Notes under the pieces: model-generated | Told to the model about the DNA's origin: nothing | Database searches by the model: none | What the model saw: the letters and a program-made list of their open reading frames with translations, nothing else | Shown here: piece after piece, positions 17,521-24,891 of the stretch | How positions within the stretch are numbered: position 1 is the first letter of the stretch | How the letters are laid out: each line of letters starts with the position of its first letter | Program-made: the position numbers and the translations under genes | From: Massilia sp. | Lineage (GTDB): Bacteria > Pseudomonadota > Gammaproteobacteria > Burkholderiales > Burkholderiaceae_D | Length of the DNA stretch: 64,000 nucleotides | Assembly (NCBI GenBank): GCA_025359245.1 | Contig: JANYGW010000173.1 | Coordinates: 57,982-121,981, forward strand | Direction: 5' to 3'

Positions 17521-18078
17521 ATGGTACGCTGGATGGCATTGTCAGGGTTGCTGGCCGCACAGATCGGCCTGGCCGCGCCGGTATACAAAGTGATTGGCCC
17601 GGACGGCAAGATCAGTTTCACCGACCAGCCGCCGGCGTCGGCGGTAACGCAGGAGATCAAGGCGCCGGTCAATCAGGCCAAGGTGGTCGAGCTTGAACGC
17701 GATCCGAAGGTGGCGGCGGTGACGGTGTACGCCAAGCAGATCATCGTCGAGACGGGATCGCGTTTCTGCACGATGAACGCGCCGAGCACCACGCACGCCG
17801 TGCTGGCTGCGCGCGACGCCTGGCGCGAGCGCAACGTCGAGCTGACCGAAAAGAAGAATCGGGTGATGGCGCGCTTGATGTCGTTCGACGAACGAACCCG
17901 CCTGGCGCAGCGCTCGGAGCGCGAAAACGAAGCCGTGCTCGATAAGATGCGCGCCGCGCCGCTGGCCGAGAAGCTCAAGTGGTGCCAGGCCGTACCGGTC
18001 AACTTCGCCGCGCAGGAACTCGACCCGTCGCGCAATCCGACGCTGGTGCGCGCGCTCAGGGAATTCGACGCGAAGTAG
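17521..18078 (+). CDS. Exported DUF4124-domain protein
   Basis: Protein of 185 residues. After a short signal peptide (cleaved near LAAP, residue 20) comes the DUF4124 motif VYKVIGPDGKISFTDQPP, a small domain common in proteobacterial periplasmic proteins. The rest is charged and helical (residues 85-150 are rich in Arg and Glu and may form a coiled coil), with two Cys (in RFCTM and KWCQA) that could pair. No function is known. It begins 4 bases after the crotonase stop and ends 6 bases before a convergent gene. Confidence 0.75.
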   Translation: MVRWMALSGLLAAQIGLAAPVYKVIGPDGKISFTDQPPASAVTQEIKAPVNQAKVVELERDPKVAAVTVYAKQIIVETGSRFCTMNAPSTTHAVLAARDAWRERNVELTEKKNRVMARLMSFDERTRLAQRSERENEAVLDKMRAAPLAEKLKWCQAVPVNFAAQELDPSRNPTLVRALREFDAK

Positions 18079-18084
18079 CGTCGC

Positions 18085-18585
18085 TCAGGGCGCCGGCAAG
18101 GTCGTCAGCTGCACGGTCGTGACGCTGCCGTCGGCGCCGATCGTCACCTGGTACAGGCGGTCGAATTCGTCATCGCCGATCGGCGCGCCAGGTGCGCCGC
18201 CGAGCATCTTGACCATGTCGGGCACGGTGTTCGAGTGGCCCACCATCAAGGTCGGTCCGGTCAGCGCCTTGATCTGGTCGATCACAATGGCCGGCTTGGC
18301 CGGATCGTACAATTGCACGTCCAAGCCCGCCTGGCTTGCCAGCGGCTGCGCCGTTTGCCGGGTGCGGTTGGTCGCGCTGCTGAAAATCTGCTTGATGCCA
18401 ACCTTGCCTAGAATCACAGCCAGTCCCCGCGCACGCGCCTGGCCTTGCGCGGTCAGGTCCGGATCCTTGCCGTCGGCCGCCTTTTCGGCGTGCCGTGTCA
18501 AATAAATGATGTTGGGGGCGGCAAACACCGGCGCCAACAGCAAGCCTGTCAGGGCCAGGGCAGCAAGGAATTGACGACGCAGCAT
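18085..18585 (-). CDS. Exported histidine phosphatase (SixA/phosphoglycerate mutase-like)
   Basis: Protein of 166 residues with a signal peptide (residues 1-22, cleavage after FAA) and a compact histidine phosphatase domain. The phosphate-accepting His lies in the motif YLTRHAEK (H32), the Arg in SSATNRTRQTAQPL, and the second His in MVGHSNTVPD. It resembles SixA in size, but export to the periplasm argues against phosphorelay duty; a general periplasmic phosphomonoesterase is more likely. It converges on the DUF4124 gene. Confidence 0.85.
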   Translation of the reverse strand: MLRRQFLAALALTGLLLAPVFAAPNIIYLTRHAEKAADGKDPDLTAQGQARARGLAVILGKVGIKQIFSSATNRTRQTAQPLASQAGLDVQLYDPAKPAIVIDQIKALTGPTLMVGHSNTVPDMVKMLGGAPGAPIGDDEFDRLYQVTIGADGSVTTVQLTTLPAP

Positions 18586-18969
18586 GGTGGAGATCGCTTT
18601 CTATGGTCTGGAATCCGCTATGTATAGCACGCCCTTGGCCATCTGCAAAATTTGCATGCGGCGGGTCAAGCTACGTGCTCAGCAGTAGACTCATGCACGG
18701 TCGAAGCACCTAGAATCGGTAACCCGCGCCATCGCTACCGGAGCCATCATGGACAACCAGGTGCGCCGGTTCATCACGCCGAGCGGCTCGACCGGGCAGC
18801 CGGACGGGCTGTTCGCCGGCGTCGCGCTGACCGGTTCGGCCCTGTCGTTCATCGCCGGATTCGGCGTCGAGGGCGGGTTCGTGGCGCGCGAAAGCCTGGT
18901 GCGGCGGGTGTTCAACATGCCGCCACCCGCCGAAAACATTGATTTTCTGCACCTTTTACGCACAGCGGC

Positions 18970-18984
18970 GCACTCTTCTGGTGC
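18970..18984 (+). promoter_or_regulatory. NtrC-binding site candidate upstream of nasT
   Basis: GCACT CTTCT GGTGC fits the NtrC consensus GCACY-N5-RGTGC exactly and extends to CGCAC/GTGCG arms. Its centre is about 70 bases before the start point predicted from the -24/-12 element at 19024-19039, on the upstream side where NtrC acts. Confidence 0.6.
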
Positions 18985-19023
18985 GTCGCAGCATTTTCAG
19001 GGCGGCAAGTCGTGTTTATCCCT

Positions 19024-19039
19024 TGGCGCAATAATTGCT
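19024..19039 (+). promoter_or_regulatory. Sigma-54 (-24/-12) promoter candidate for nasTS
   Basis: TGGCGC, five bases, TTGCT: the invariant GG and GC have the correct 10-base separation, and only one base departs from TGGCAC-N5-TTGCW. It lies 49 bases before the nasT start and directly downstream of the NtrC-like site. This predicts transcription of the nitrate sensor genes under nitrogen limitation. Confidence 0.6.
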
Positions 19040-19087
19040 TTGAACAAGGGGACACGGCGCCGCTGCGCCAACCACTTACAATGACTC

Positions 19088-19735
19088 ATGCCGAAACCAC
19101 CCACGCCCCTCCCGCGCAACTTGCGTATCGTCGTGGTCAACACCGTCGTCAGCGATGGCAATGAACACGACGCGGCGCTGGCCGCCCAGGTCAGGCGCGG
19201 CAATGCGCTGCGCATCGGGCTGCTCGAGTCGGGCTACGACATCGTTGCCTCGCTGCCGGCCGACATGTACCTGCCCGAACGCATCTCCCAGCTCCAGCCG
19301 GACCTGATCATCATCGACGCCGAATCGGACGCGCGCGACGTGCTCGAACACATCGTCATCGCCAGCCGCGACGAGCGCCGCCCGATCGTGCTGTTTACCG
19401 ACGACGAGACCACCAGCAGCATGGACGCAGCGATGGCGGCGGGCGTGTCGGCTTACATCGTGGCCGGCCTGCAGTCCGAGCGCATCAAGCCGGTGCTCAA
19501 CGTGGCGCTGGCGCGCTTTCGGCAAGAGCAAAAGCTGCTGGCTGAACTGAGCGAGACGCGCCACAAGCTGGCCGAGCGCAAGATCATCGACCGCGCCAAG
19601 GGAATCCTGATGAACAGCCAGCACCTGAGCGAAGACCAGGCTTACCAGAAGCTGCGCAGCATGGCCATGAACAAGAACCTGAAACTGGCCGAGATTGCGC
19701 AGCGCATCCTCGATGTCGAAGACCTGTTGGGCTAA
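19088..19735 (+). CDS. nasT: NasT, ANTAR-domain transcription antiterminator
   Basis: RNA-binding antiterminator of 215 residues. The N-terminal half is a receiver-like domain (LRIVVVNTVV to IVAGLQSERIKPVLN) lacking a normal acidic pocket. A helical linker follows, then the C-terminal ANTAR domain (about residues 155-212: RKIIDRAKGILMNSQHLSEDQAY and following). NasT binds paired hexaloop hairpins in nitrate-assimilation leader RNAs and stops termination; without nitrate it is held by NasS. Such a leader lies at 24763-24878 before the nitrate operon. The nasS start follows its stop by 10 bases. Confidence 0.93.
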   Translation: MPKPPTPLPRNLRIVVVNTVVSDGNEHDAALAAQVRRGNALRIGLLESGYDIVASLPADMYLPERISQLQPDLIIIDAESDARDVLEHIVIASRDERRPIVLFTDDETTSSMDAAMAAGVSAYIVAGLQSERIKPVLNVALARFRQEQKLLAELSETRHKLAERKIIDRAKGILMNSQHLSEDQAYQKLRSMAMNKNLKLAEIAQRILDVEDLLG

Positions 19736-19745
19736 AGGAGGCCGC

Positions 19746-20879
19746 ATGCACGAGAACCTGCCCACCATCCGCATCGGCTTCATGGCCTTGACCGACTGTG
19801 CTTCGCTGGTCATGGCCGTGGAGCGCGGCTACGACATCCAGTACGGCATCCGGATCGTGCTGAGCCGCGAAACCTCGTGGGCCAGCCTGCGCGACAAGCT
19901 TGGCAGCGGCGCGCTCGACGCCGCCCATGCGTTGTACGGCATGCTGTACGGCGTCCAGCTGGGCATCGGTTGCCGCCAGCAGGACATGGCGGTGTTGATG
20001 ACGCTGAGCCAGAACGGCCAGGCCGTCACGCTGTCGCGCACGCTGGCCGAGCGTGGCGCGGTCAATGGCAAGGCGCTGGCCGAGACCATGCGCTCCGGCC
20101 GGCGCGCCTATACTTTCGCCCAGACCTTCCCGACCGGGAACCACGCGATGCTGCTGTATTACTGGCTGGCGGCCTACCGGGTCGACCCGTTGCGCGATGT
20201 GCGCACCGTGACAGTGCCGCCGACCCAGATGGTGCCCAGCCTGCGCGAAGGGATGATCGACGGCTTTTGCGCGGGCGAGCCGTGGGGACAGCGCGCGGTG
20301 CAGGACGGGATCGGCGTCACCGCGGCGACCAGTCAGCAGATCTGGCCTGATCATCCGGGCAAGGCGCTCGGAACGACGGCGGCCTTCGCGGGCGAGAACG
20401 CGGATGCTTGCCGCGCATTGATCGCGGCAGTGCTCGACGCCGGCAAGTGGATCGAGGCATCCGACGCCAACAAGCTGGAAGCGGCCAAGGTGCTGGCCGG
20501 ACCGGCCTACCTGAACCTGCATGCCGACACGATCGCGCCGCGCCTGCTGGGCCAGTACCAGAACGGCCTGGGCGAGGCCTGGAACGATCCGAATGCGCTG
20601 GCCTTCTATCGTGATGGCGCGGTCAATTTTCCTTACCTGTCGGATGGCATGTGGTTCATGACGCAGCACCGGCGCTGGGGATTGATCCGGCACGATCCGG
20701 AATACCTGGCCGTGGCGTGCAGGGTCAACCAGGTGGAGCTGTTTCGCGAAGCGGCGCAGCTGACCGGCACGCCGGTGCCGACCGCGCTGCTGCGCAACTC
20801 GTGCCTGATCGATGGCGTGGTGTGGGACGGCAGCGATCCGGCGGGGTATGCGGCCTCGTTCGCGATTCATAACCGCTAG
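19746..20879 (+). CDS. nasS: NasS, cytoplasmic nitrate/nitrite sensor
   Basis: Protein of 377 residues related to the periplasmic nitrate/bicarbonate binding proteins NrtA and CmpA (IRIGFMALTDCASLVMAVE, GALDAAHALYGMLYG, FPTGNHAMLLYYWLAA, WGQRAVQDGIG). It has no signal peptide, the known mark of NasS: it stays in the cytoplasm, binds nitrate and thereby lets go of NasT. AGGAGG precedes ATG 19746. The gene forms an operon with nasT. The operon it controls starts only at 24892, beyond the A+T-rich insert. Confidence 0.92.
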   Translation: MHENLPTIRIGFMALTDCASLVMAVERGYDIQYGIRIVLSRETSWASLRDKLGSGALDAAHALYGMLYGVQLGIGCRQQDMAVLMTLSQNGQAVTLSRTLAERGAVNGKALAETMRSGRRAYTFAQTFPTGNHAMLLYYWLAAYRVDPLRDVRTVTVPPTQMVPSLREGMIDGFCAGEPWGQRAVQDGIGVTAATSQQIWPDHPGKALGTTAAFAGENADACRALIAAVLDAGKWIEASDANKLEAAKVLAGPAYLNLHADTIAPRLLGQYQNGLGEAWNDPNALAFYRDGAVNFPYLSDGMWFMTQHRRWGLIRHDPEYLAVACRVNQVELFREAAQLTGTPVPTALLRNSCLIDGVVWDGSDPAGYAASFAIHNR

Positions 20880-21038
20880 CCGTCGCAACGCCAGCCATCA
20901 GGTCGGATGAACCATTTTCGTTGATAAATGAGCATGACGCTGCTATTCTCGCGGCGTGTGGATGGGATCGACGGGCGTCGCCCCTGGCGCCAAAACGCGC
21001 TTTCCTCGTGGTCCACGAGAGTGAGATTGAGAATCTGG

Positions 21039-22712
21039 ATGTCGATGAAAATATTCCCACATAACAGCGGACATCTGCTTGTTAATTTTCTAATAAAAAT
21101 TGTACTCCCGATCGGCGCAACCGTTGAAGTCTTCTATGGAATACTTGGGCTTTTCCTCAGCACGTACAATGGTCGCTTGTATTTTTGCCTGCTGGCAGCA
21201 TCGCTTGCGGTGCCGGGTTTCATATTTAGAAGCACCCTTTTCGTGTTTTTCGAAGAGAACATTAGAATATTGAGAATGATTGGCATTAAATGGACCAGGC
21301 TTTTTAATGCACTATCGGTCGGATTCGATGAGCAAAGGAAAGGTGTTCTTCGTACCAAAGTCACCGCAGCGTTGGTTTTTGTTGGCACTTTGATATTTGC
21401 TATCGGGGCGGGTGGGGCGCTGTGGCGGACCTGGCAGATTTTTCCGGACCATGTGGCAAGCAAAGGGCTCAGGATTCTTGGCGTGACGTACGCGGCGGTT
21501 GGCGTGTCGGTCCTTGTCTCGATCAGCGTTTTCTCTTTTCGATATTTCCTTGAAGAATTGAATGGAAGGTCGCAGCGCCATAGACGATTATCAACAATCG
21601 CCTTTCCCAAGAATCGCTTGGGTAGTGATCCAGTCGGAACAATCCTGCACATATCGGATTTCCATCATCCTGAAGACGGATGTAATCTAACGGAAGGTCA
21701 CTTGTGGGACAATAACGTCGAAGGAAAATTGAAGCAGAAATTAAGGTCCTTGATGAAGACCGGAAACACGGCAATAGTCGCATCCGGTGATATGACGGAC
21801 ACGGGACATGCAGACTCGTGGCTCGCAGTAAAGAACATGCTGGGGGAATTCGAGCAGACACTGGTAATCGCTCCCGGAAACCATGACTTGAATATAGTCG
21901 GTTACGGCATGGCTAGCCTGATTTTGGTTGGCGATAGATATGACTGGTTCGGGCGCTGGTATCGCATGCAAGAATATATGAATGCCGCAGTGGCGCTGAT
22001 GGGAAGCAGGGCCAGCGTGTGGTGCAGCGTTAGCATGACCATGGTGCCCTTCAACGGGAAATGGGCGGGCATACTGAATTCCAAAGAAAATTTTAATAAA
22101 AAGCTGCGGGCAACCGAGAATATCTTCCCGATTGTCGTGTCGGTCGCCAGTTTCGCCGAAGTCGATTTTCTCGTCTGGAACACCGTGCGTTCGTCCACTT
22201 CAGCATTTAGCAACTCGTTCGGCGAAGTGGGCGAGCGCCAGTTGGCCAATTTCAAGTCAATAAGAAAAGCCATGACTGAGACGAGGTTCTTGCATGTCAT
22301 GCATCATAAGCTCTCCCTGCCCTCCGAGCCTTTATTGAAAAATAGCCAGGAGAAGGGGGTGAAATGGCTGCGCGAAAAAGTGCTCGCGGCTTTTCAACTT
22401 TCCGGGATGGTGATGGCTGACGCCAACAAGGTTATTTCGGAATTAAGGAACCAGGGTGATTCGGTCGTGATGCACGGGCATCACCATGCAACATTCTGGG
22501 GAGAGTTCAGAGATGTCGCGTCGAACAGCTCGGTCGTTCAAATTGTTTCTGCCCCGTCAACAAGTCTTGGAGTCGAGTATTTCACTGGGTCGGCACACAT
22601 CAGCAGTGTGACGAAACGGGGCAGGCACAAGCCTGCATTGGAGATCTTGAAGATCAGCCGGACCAGCAGCGGTACGCGCTTGGCGAACAAACCGACGCGC
22701 AGCCTAATTTAG
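21039..22712 (+). CDS. Membrane-anchored calcineurin-like metallophosphoesterase
   Basis: Protein of about 557 residues. Four predicted membrane helices (about residues 14-40, 47-70, 107-128, 147-168) form an N-terminal membrane module. The cytoplasmic calcineurin-like domain has all metal-binding motifs: ISDFHH (D207, H209), SGDMTD (D251), PGNHD (N281, H282), MHHK and HGHHH. The family cleaves phosphomonoesters, phosphodiesters or cyclic nucleotides; the target is unknown. DNA here is clearly richer in A and T than the flanks, with many rare codons for this genome, suggesting transfer. The start is uncertain: ATG 21039, ATG 21045 and an upstream frame to 20928 all lack good ribosome sites. 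Confidence 0.8.
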   Translation: MSMKIFPHNSGHLLVNFLIKIVLPIGATVEVFYGILGLFLSTYNGRLYFCLLAASLAVPGFIFRSTLFVFFEENIRILRMIGIKWTRLFNALSVGFDEQRKGVLRTKVTAALVFVGTLIFAIGAGGALWRTWQIFPDHVASKGLRILGVTYAAVGVSVLVSISVFSFRYFLEELNGRSQRHRRLSTIAFPKNRLGSDPVGTILHISDFHHPEDGCNLTEGHLWDNNVEGKLKQKLRSLMKTGNTAIVASGDMTDTGHADSWLAVKNMLGEFEQTLVIAPGNHDLNIVGYGMASLILVGDRYDWFGRWYRMQEYMNAAVALMGSRASVWCSVSMTMVPFNGKWAGILNSKENFNKKLRATENIFPIVVSVASFAEVDFLVWNTVRSSTSAFSNSFGEVGERQLANFKSIRKAMTETRFLHVMHHKLSLPSEPLLKNSQEKGVKWLREKVLAAFQLSGMVMADANKVISELRNQGDSVVMHGHHHATFWGEFRDVASNSSVVQIVSAPSTSLGVEYFTGSAHISSVTKRGRHKPALEILKISRTSSGTRLANKPTRSLI

Positions 22713-22719
22713 GTCGAGC

Positions 22720-22826
22720 AAAAAATTCCACATTAAAATTTTTGTCGGTTAGGTTCGCTAAAAACAGCGTTGAACACTAATGAGCGTACACGCGACCGTC
22801 AAAAATTATCAAAAGTGGAATTTTTT
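22720..22826. repeat. Long imperfect inverted repeat upstream of abiEi
   Basis: AAAAAATTCCAC (22720-22731) and GTGGAATTTTTT (22815-22826) are exact reverse complements. Similarity continues inward (AATTTTTGTCGG near 22737 against CCGTCAAAAATT near 22796), giving arms of about 35 bases with mismatches and a 1-base slip. It lies between the phosphoesterase stop and the abiEi start. AbiEi antitoxins are known to bind inverted repeats and repress their own promoter, so this is a candidate operator. A mobile-element end is the alternative. Confidence 0.55.
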
Positions 22827-22911
22827 CGCGCTGCAAGCTGTCTAGTTGTGTTAAGAGTATTTTTTGGCTGTTTAATTTACACTACTTAGCATTCAATGCT
22901 ATTATCCGTAA

Positions 22912-23772
22912 ATGGAACGTACAAATGATGCCAAGATAGAAGCATTGCAGACTCAGCATAGCAGAGGTGCCGCCTTGCGCTTCGTTCGCAAGTGCCAGTC
23001 CAAAGGGAAAGTGACTTTTTTCCTCGATGAGCTCTGTGCGGCTACGGCATTGACAAAAATCGCTGCAAAATCTCAACTTCTCAGGTTGGAAGGCATGATT
23101 GTTCAGGTCTCGCCACAACGCGACTTTTACGTCATCGTGAATGCCGAGCAAACGCCCATGGGCATTCCTCCGATTGACTGGTGGCTGGATGAGTACTTCC
23201 AATACATCGACCGGCCCTATTACGTCGCGCTGCTCTCGGCTGCGCAAATCCACGGCGCATCGCATCAATCAGTTCAAAAGACGCAAGTCATTGTTGACAG
23301 GCCGGTCAAGGATATCCATGTCGGACGCATGACAATCGAATTTTTTGTCAAGAAAGACTTGCTGTCCGCAAAGACGATGGAAAAATTTCCGGCCTATGCC
23401 CGATTATTAATTAGCACTCCGGAAGAAACAGGTCTCGACTTGATTCGGTATTCGTCGCGTATCGGAGGAGTTGCCCGAGCCGTGGCGACGATCAAGGACA
23501 TGCTCGGCCAATTCTCGGTCGAAGGATTGAATGCTGTGCTAGATTCGAAAATCGAACTATCGGTTATCCAGCGCATGGGATTCATATTGGAATGGCTGGG
23601 CAAAAGGGAATACGCGTGCGTACTCTTGAAATTTATTAAAGATATTTATCCGCGAAAGCGATTGGTTCTATTGGAGCCAGAGAGCGATGGTCGCAGCATG
23701 CTCGGTCCAGCCCGCAGTTTGGAAGTGAAGTGGAGCGTTATTAACAACGCCGATCTGAAGGAATTGTCATGA
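22912..23772 (+). CDS. abiEi: AbiEi-family type IV antitoxin/autorepressor
   Basis: Protein of 286 residues of the AbiEi antitoxin group. An N-terminal winged-helix part (residues 15-75, FLDELCAATALTKIAAKSQLLRLE) is followed by the core YYVALLSAAQIHGASHQ and QVIVDRPVKDI, then the conserved STPEETGLDLIRY with a C-terminal helical region. AbiEi represses its operon and counteracts the AbiEii nucleotidyltransferase. Its stop overlaps the abiEii start by 4 bases. It lies inside the A+T-rich insert. Confidence 0.85.
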   Translation: MERTNDAKIEALQTQHSRGAALRFVRKCQSKGKVTFFLDELCAATALTKIAAKSQLLRLEGMIVQVSPQRDFYVIVNAEQTPMGIPPIDWWLDEYFQYIDRPYYVALLSAAQIHGASHQSVQKTQVIVDRPVKDIHVGRMTIEFFVKKDLLSAKTMEKFPAYARLLISTPEETGLDLIRYSSRIGGVARAVATIKDMLGQFSVEGLNAVLDSKIELSVIQRMGFILEWLGKREYACVLLKFIKDIYPRKRLVLLEPESDGRSMLGPARSLEVKWSVINNADLKELS

Positions 23773-24629
23773 TTCAGTTGCGCCGGCAGGACATTTTGGT
23801 GCATCAGAATGAGGTTCCGTGGCCAGAACTATATCAGGTGGAGCAGGACCTTTTGCTCTGCATGGCAATGGTCAAGATTTTCAATCACCCACAGTTGCGT
23901 ACCCAGGTGGCCATGCGCGGCGGAACGGTTTTGCATAAAATACATCTCGCACCTGCATCCAGATATTCTGAGGATATTGATCTGGTGGTCGTGGACGAGG
24001 ACGTTTCCGAAGAGGCTGTAAAAGCCAATATACAGGCAGCGTTGTCGGACCTATTTGGCGAACCGAAAAACAGCGTCTTCGAGTCTTTGAGGCTGGCGGC
24101 CAGAAATTTGATCAGGCCATCAAAAATTTGGAGATGCATTTATGAGGTGCCCTCGGTGGCGAATGAGGGGCAGACGCTGAAGATCGAAGTCGAGGTTAAT
24201 TTGACGGAGCGGGTCCACTATATGCCCACCGTAAAGCTCGCATTCACATTCCCATTTCGAAAAGAGGAAATGACGGCGGAGGTGGTCTCGTTCGACATCA
24301 ATGAAATGTTGGGAACAAAGATGCGCGCGCTCTTTCAACGCAGCAAAGGGCGCGATCTGTTCGATTTATACTGGGCTCTTAACCATAGCAAGATTCAAGA
24401 TGTGGACGCCGCCGAAGTCGTCCGCTGCTTTCGCCACTACATGGATAAGGAAGATATCAGCCATGCGGACTTTCTGCAGCATCTGGATGAAAACATGTCG
24501 AAAAAAGGGTTTCGCTCGGATATGGATCCGCTGCTGCTCAGCGGACTAACGTACGATATCTCCAAGGCCGACGTGTATGTTCGCAATGAACTGCTGTCGA
24601 ATTTGAAAGCACCGGCGCCCGCAATTTAA
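23769..24629 (+). CDS. abiEii: AbiEii/AbiGii-family nucleotidyltransferase toxin
   Basis: Protein of 286 residues with a DNA polymerase beta-like nucleotidyltransferase core: VAMRGGTVLHKIHL (GG motif), RYSEDIDLVVV (metal-binding DxD) and the later KGRDLFDLYWAL typical of AbiEii. AbiEii toxins transfer nucleotides to cellular RNA (tRNA in studied homologues) and cause growth arrest that can abort phage infection. It is coupled to abiEi by the ATGA overlap. It ends within a perfect GC hairpin and is the last gene of the insert. Confidence 0.88.
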   Translation: MIQLRRQDILVHQNEVPWPELYQVEQDLLLCMAMVKIFNHPQLRTQVAMRGGTVLHKIHLAPASRYSEDIDLVVVDEDVSEEAVKANIQAALSDLFGEPKNSVFESLRLAARNLIRPSKIWRCIYEVPSVANEGQTLKIEVEVNLTERVHYMPTVKLAFTFPFRKEEMTAEVVSFDINEMLGTKMRALFQRSKGRDLFDLYWALNHSKIQDVDAAEVVRCFRHYMDKEDISHADFLQHLDENMSKKGFRSDMDPLLLSGLTYDISKADVYVRNELLSNLKAPAPAI

Positions 24630-24639
24630 GGCGGGCGCC
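24614..24639 (+). terminator. Hairpin spanning the abiEii stop codon
   Basis: GGCGCCCGC (24614-24622) and GCGGGCGCC (24631-24639) pair perfectly over 9 GC-rich bases; the 8-base loop holds the stop TAA. No T run follows, so it is a weak terminator or 3' end stabiliser. It marks the right edge of the A+T-rich insert. Confidence 0.45.
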
Positions 24640-24676
24640 TCACGCACGCTCACGCGCATCATTTTCGCGCATTGTT

Positions 24677-24691
24677 GCACCGCAATGTAGC
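24677..24691 (+). promoter_or_regulatory. Weak NtrC-like half site upstream of the nitrate operon
   Basis: GCACC GCAAT GTAGC keeps the left half of GCACY-N5-RGTGC but changes two bases on the right. It sits about 75 bases before the predicted start point of the -24/-12 promoter at 24733-24748, a suitable place for an activator. It is offered only because of that position. Confidence 0.3.
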
Positions 24692-24732
24692 GCCATCCCC
24701 CGTCACACCGGCCGAATACCCCTGAAGCCATC

Positions 24733-24748
24733 TGGCACGCCATTTGCT
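24733..24748 (+). promoter_or_regulatory. Sigma-54 (-24/-12) promoter of the nitrate assimilation operon
   Basis: TGGCAC GCCAT TTGCT matches the sigma-54 consensus TGGCAC-N5-TTGCW at every position. The predicted start near 24758-24760 places the whole hexaloop and terminator structure inside the leader RNA. It explains how the operon can be under nitrogen control. Confidence 0.85.
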
Positions 24749-24762
24749 AATGAGTAGTCATA

Positions 24763-24878
24763 GGATCAATGGCGATCCCTTAGAACACAAGCGCTGATCC
24801 AACGGCGGATCGGCAGGACAACGGCGTCCGCCCAACCTGGTTTTCATCACCGGGTTGGTCGGACGCCTTTTTGTTTTT
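24763..24878 (+). promoter_or_regulatory. NasT-responsive antitermination leader: two hexaloop hairpins plus terminator
   Basis: Hairpin 1: GGATC-AATGGC-GATCC (24763-24778). Hairpin 2: GATCC-AACGGC-GGATC (24796-24811). Both have perfect 5-bp stems and six-base loops with A at position 1 and G at position 4, the known recognition pattern of ANTAR proteins. A strong terminator follows at 24823-24878. The linker between hairpins is 17 bases. With NasT bound the terminator should be avoided and the nitrate genes expressed. Confidence 0.88.
24823..24878 (+). terminator. Regulated intrinsic terminator in the nitrate operon leader
   Basis: GGCGTCCG (24823-24830) pairs with CGGACGCC (24860-24867), and the stem continues inwards through CCAACC/GGTTGG to about 16 of 18 pairs. 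TTTTTGTTTTT follows at 24868-24878. It ends 13 bases before the first start codon of the operon. Confidence 0.9.
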
Positions 24879-24891
24879 AACGGGATAAAAA

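Larger units (their letters stand above)
18586..19087 (+). promoter_or_regulatory. Gene-poor upstream region of nasT
   Basis: Five hundred bases without a convincing gene. A frame at 18749-19084 encodes no recognisable domain and its last third overlaps the NtrC-like site and the -24/-12 promoter, so it is not called. The left part must hold the promoter of the minus-strand phosphatase gene. The right part (18970-19040) holds the nasT control elements listed separately. Confidence 0.5.

Noticed and set aside
18749..19084. 111-codon open frame upstream of nasT
   Set aside because: No recognisable domain, no ribosome site of note, and its end overlaps the NtrC-like site and the -24/-12 promoter. 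Kept as intergenic.
20905..24660. Direct repeats (ATTTTCG) at both edges of the A+T-rich insert as attachment sites
   Set aside because: Only about seven bases match and no integrase or tRNA gene is present; chance similarity is likely.
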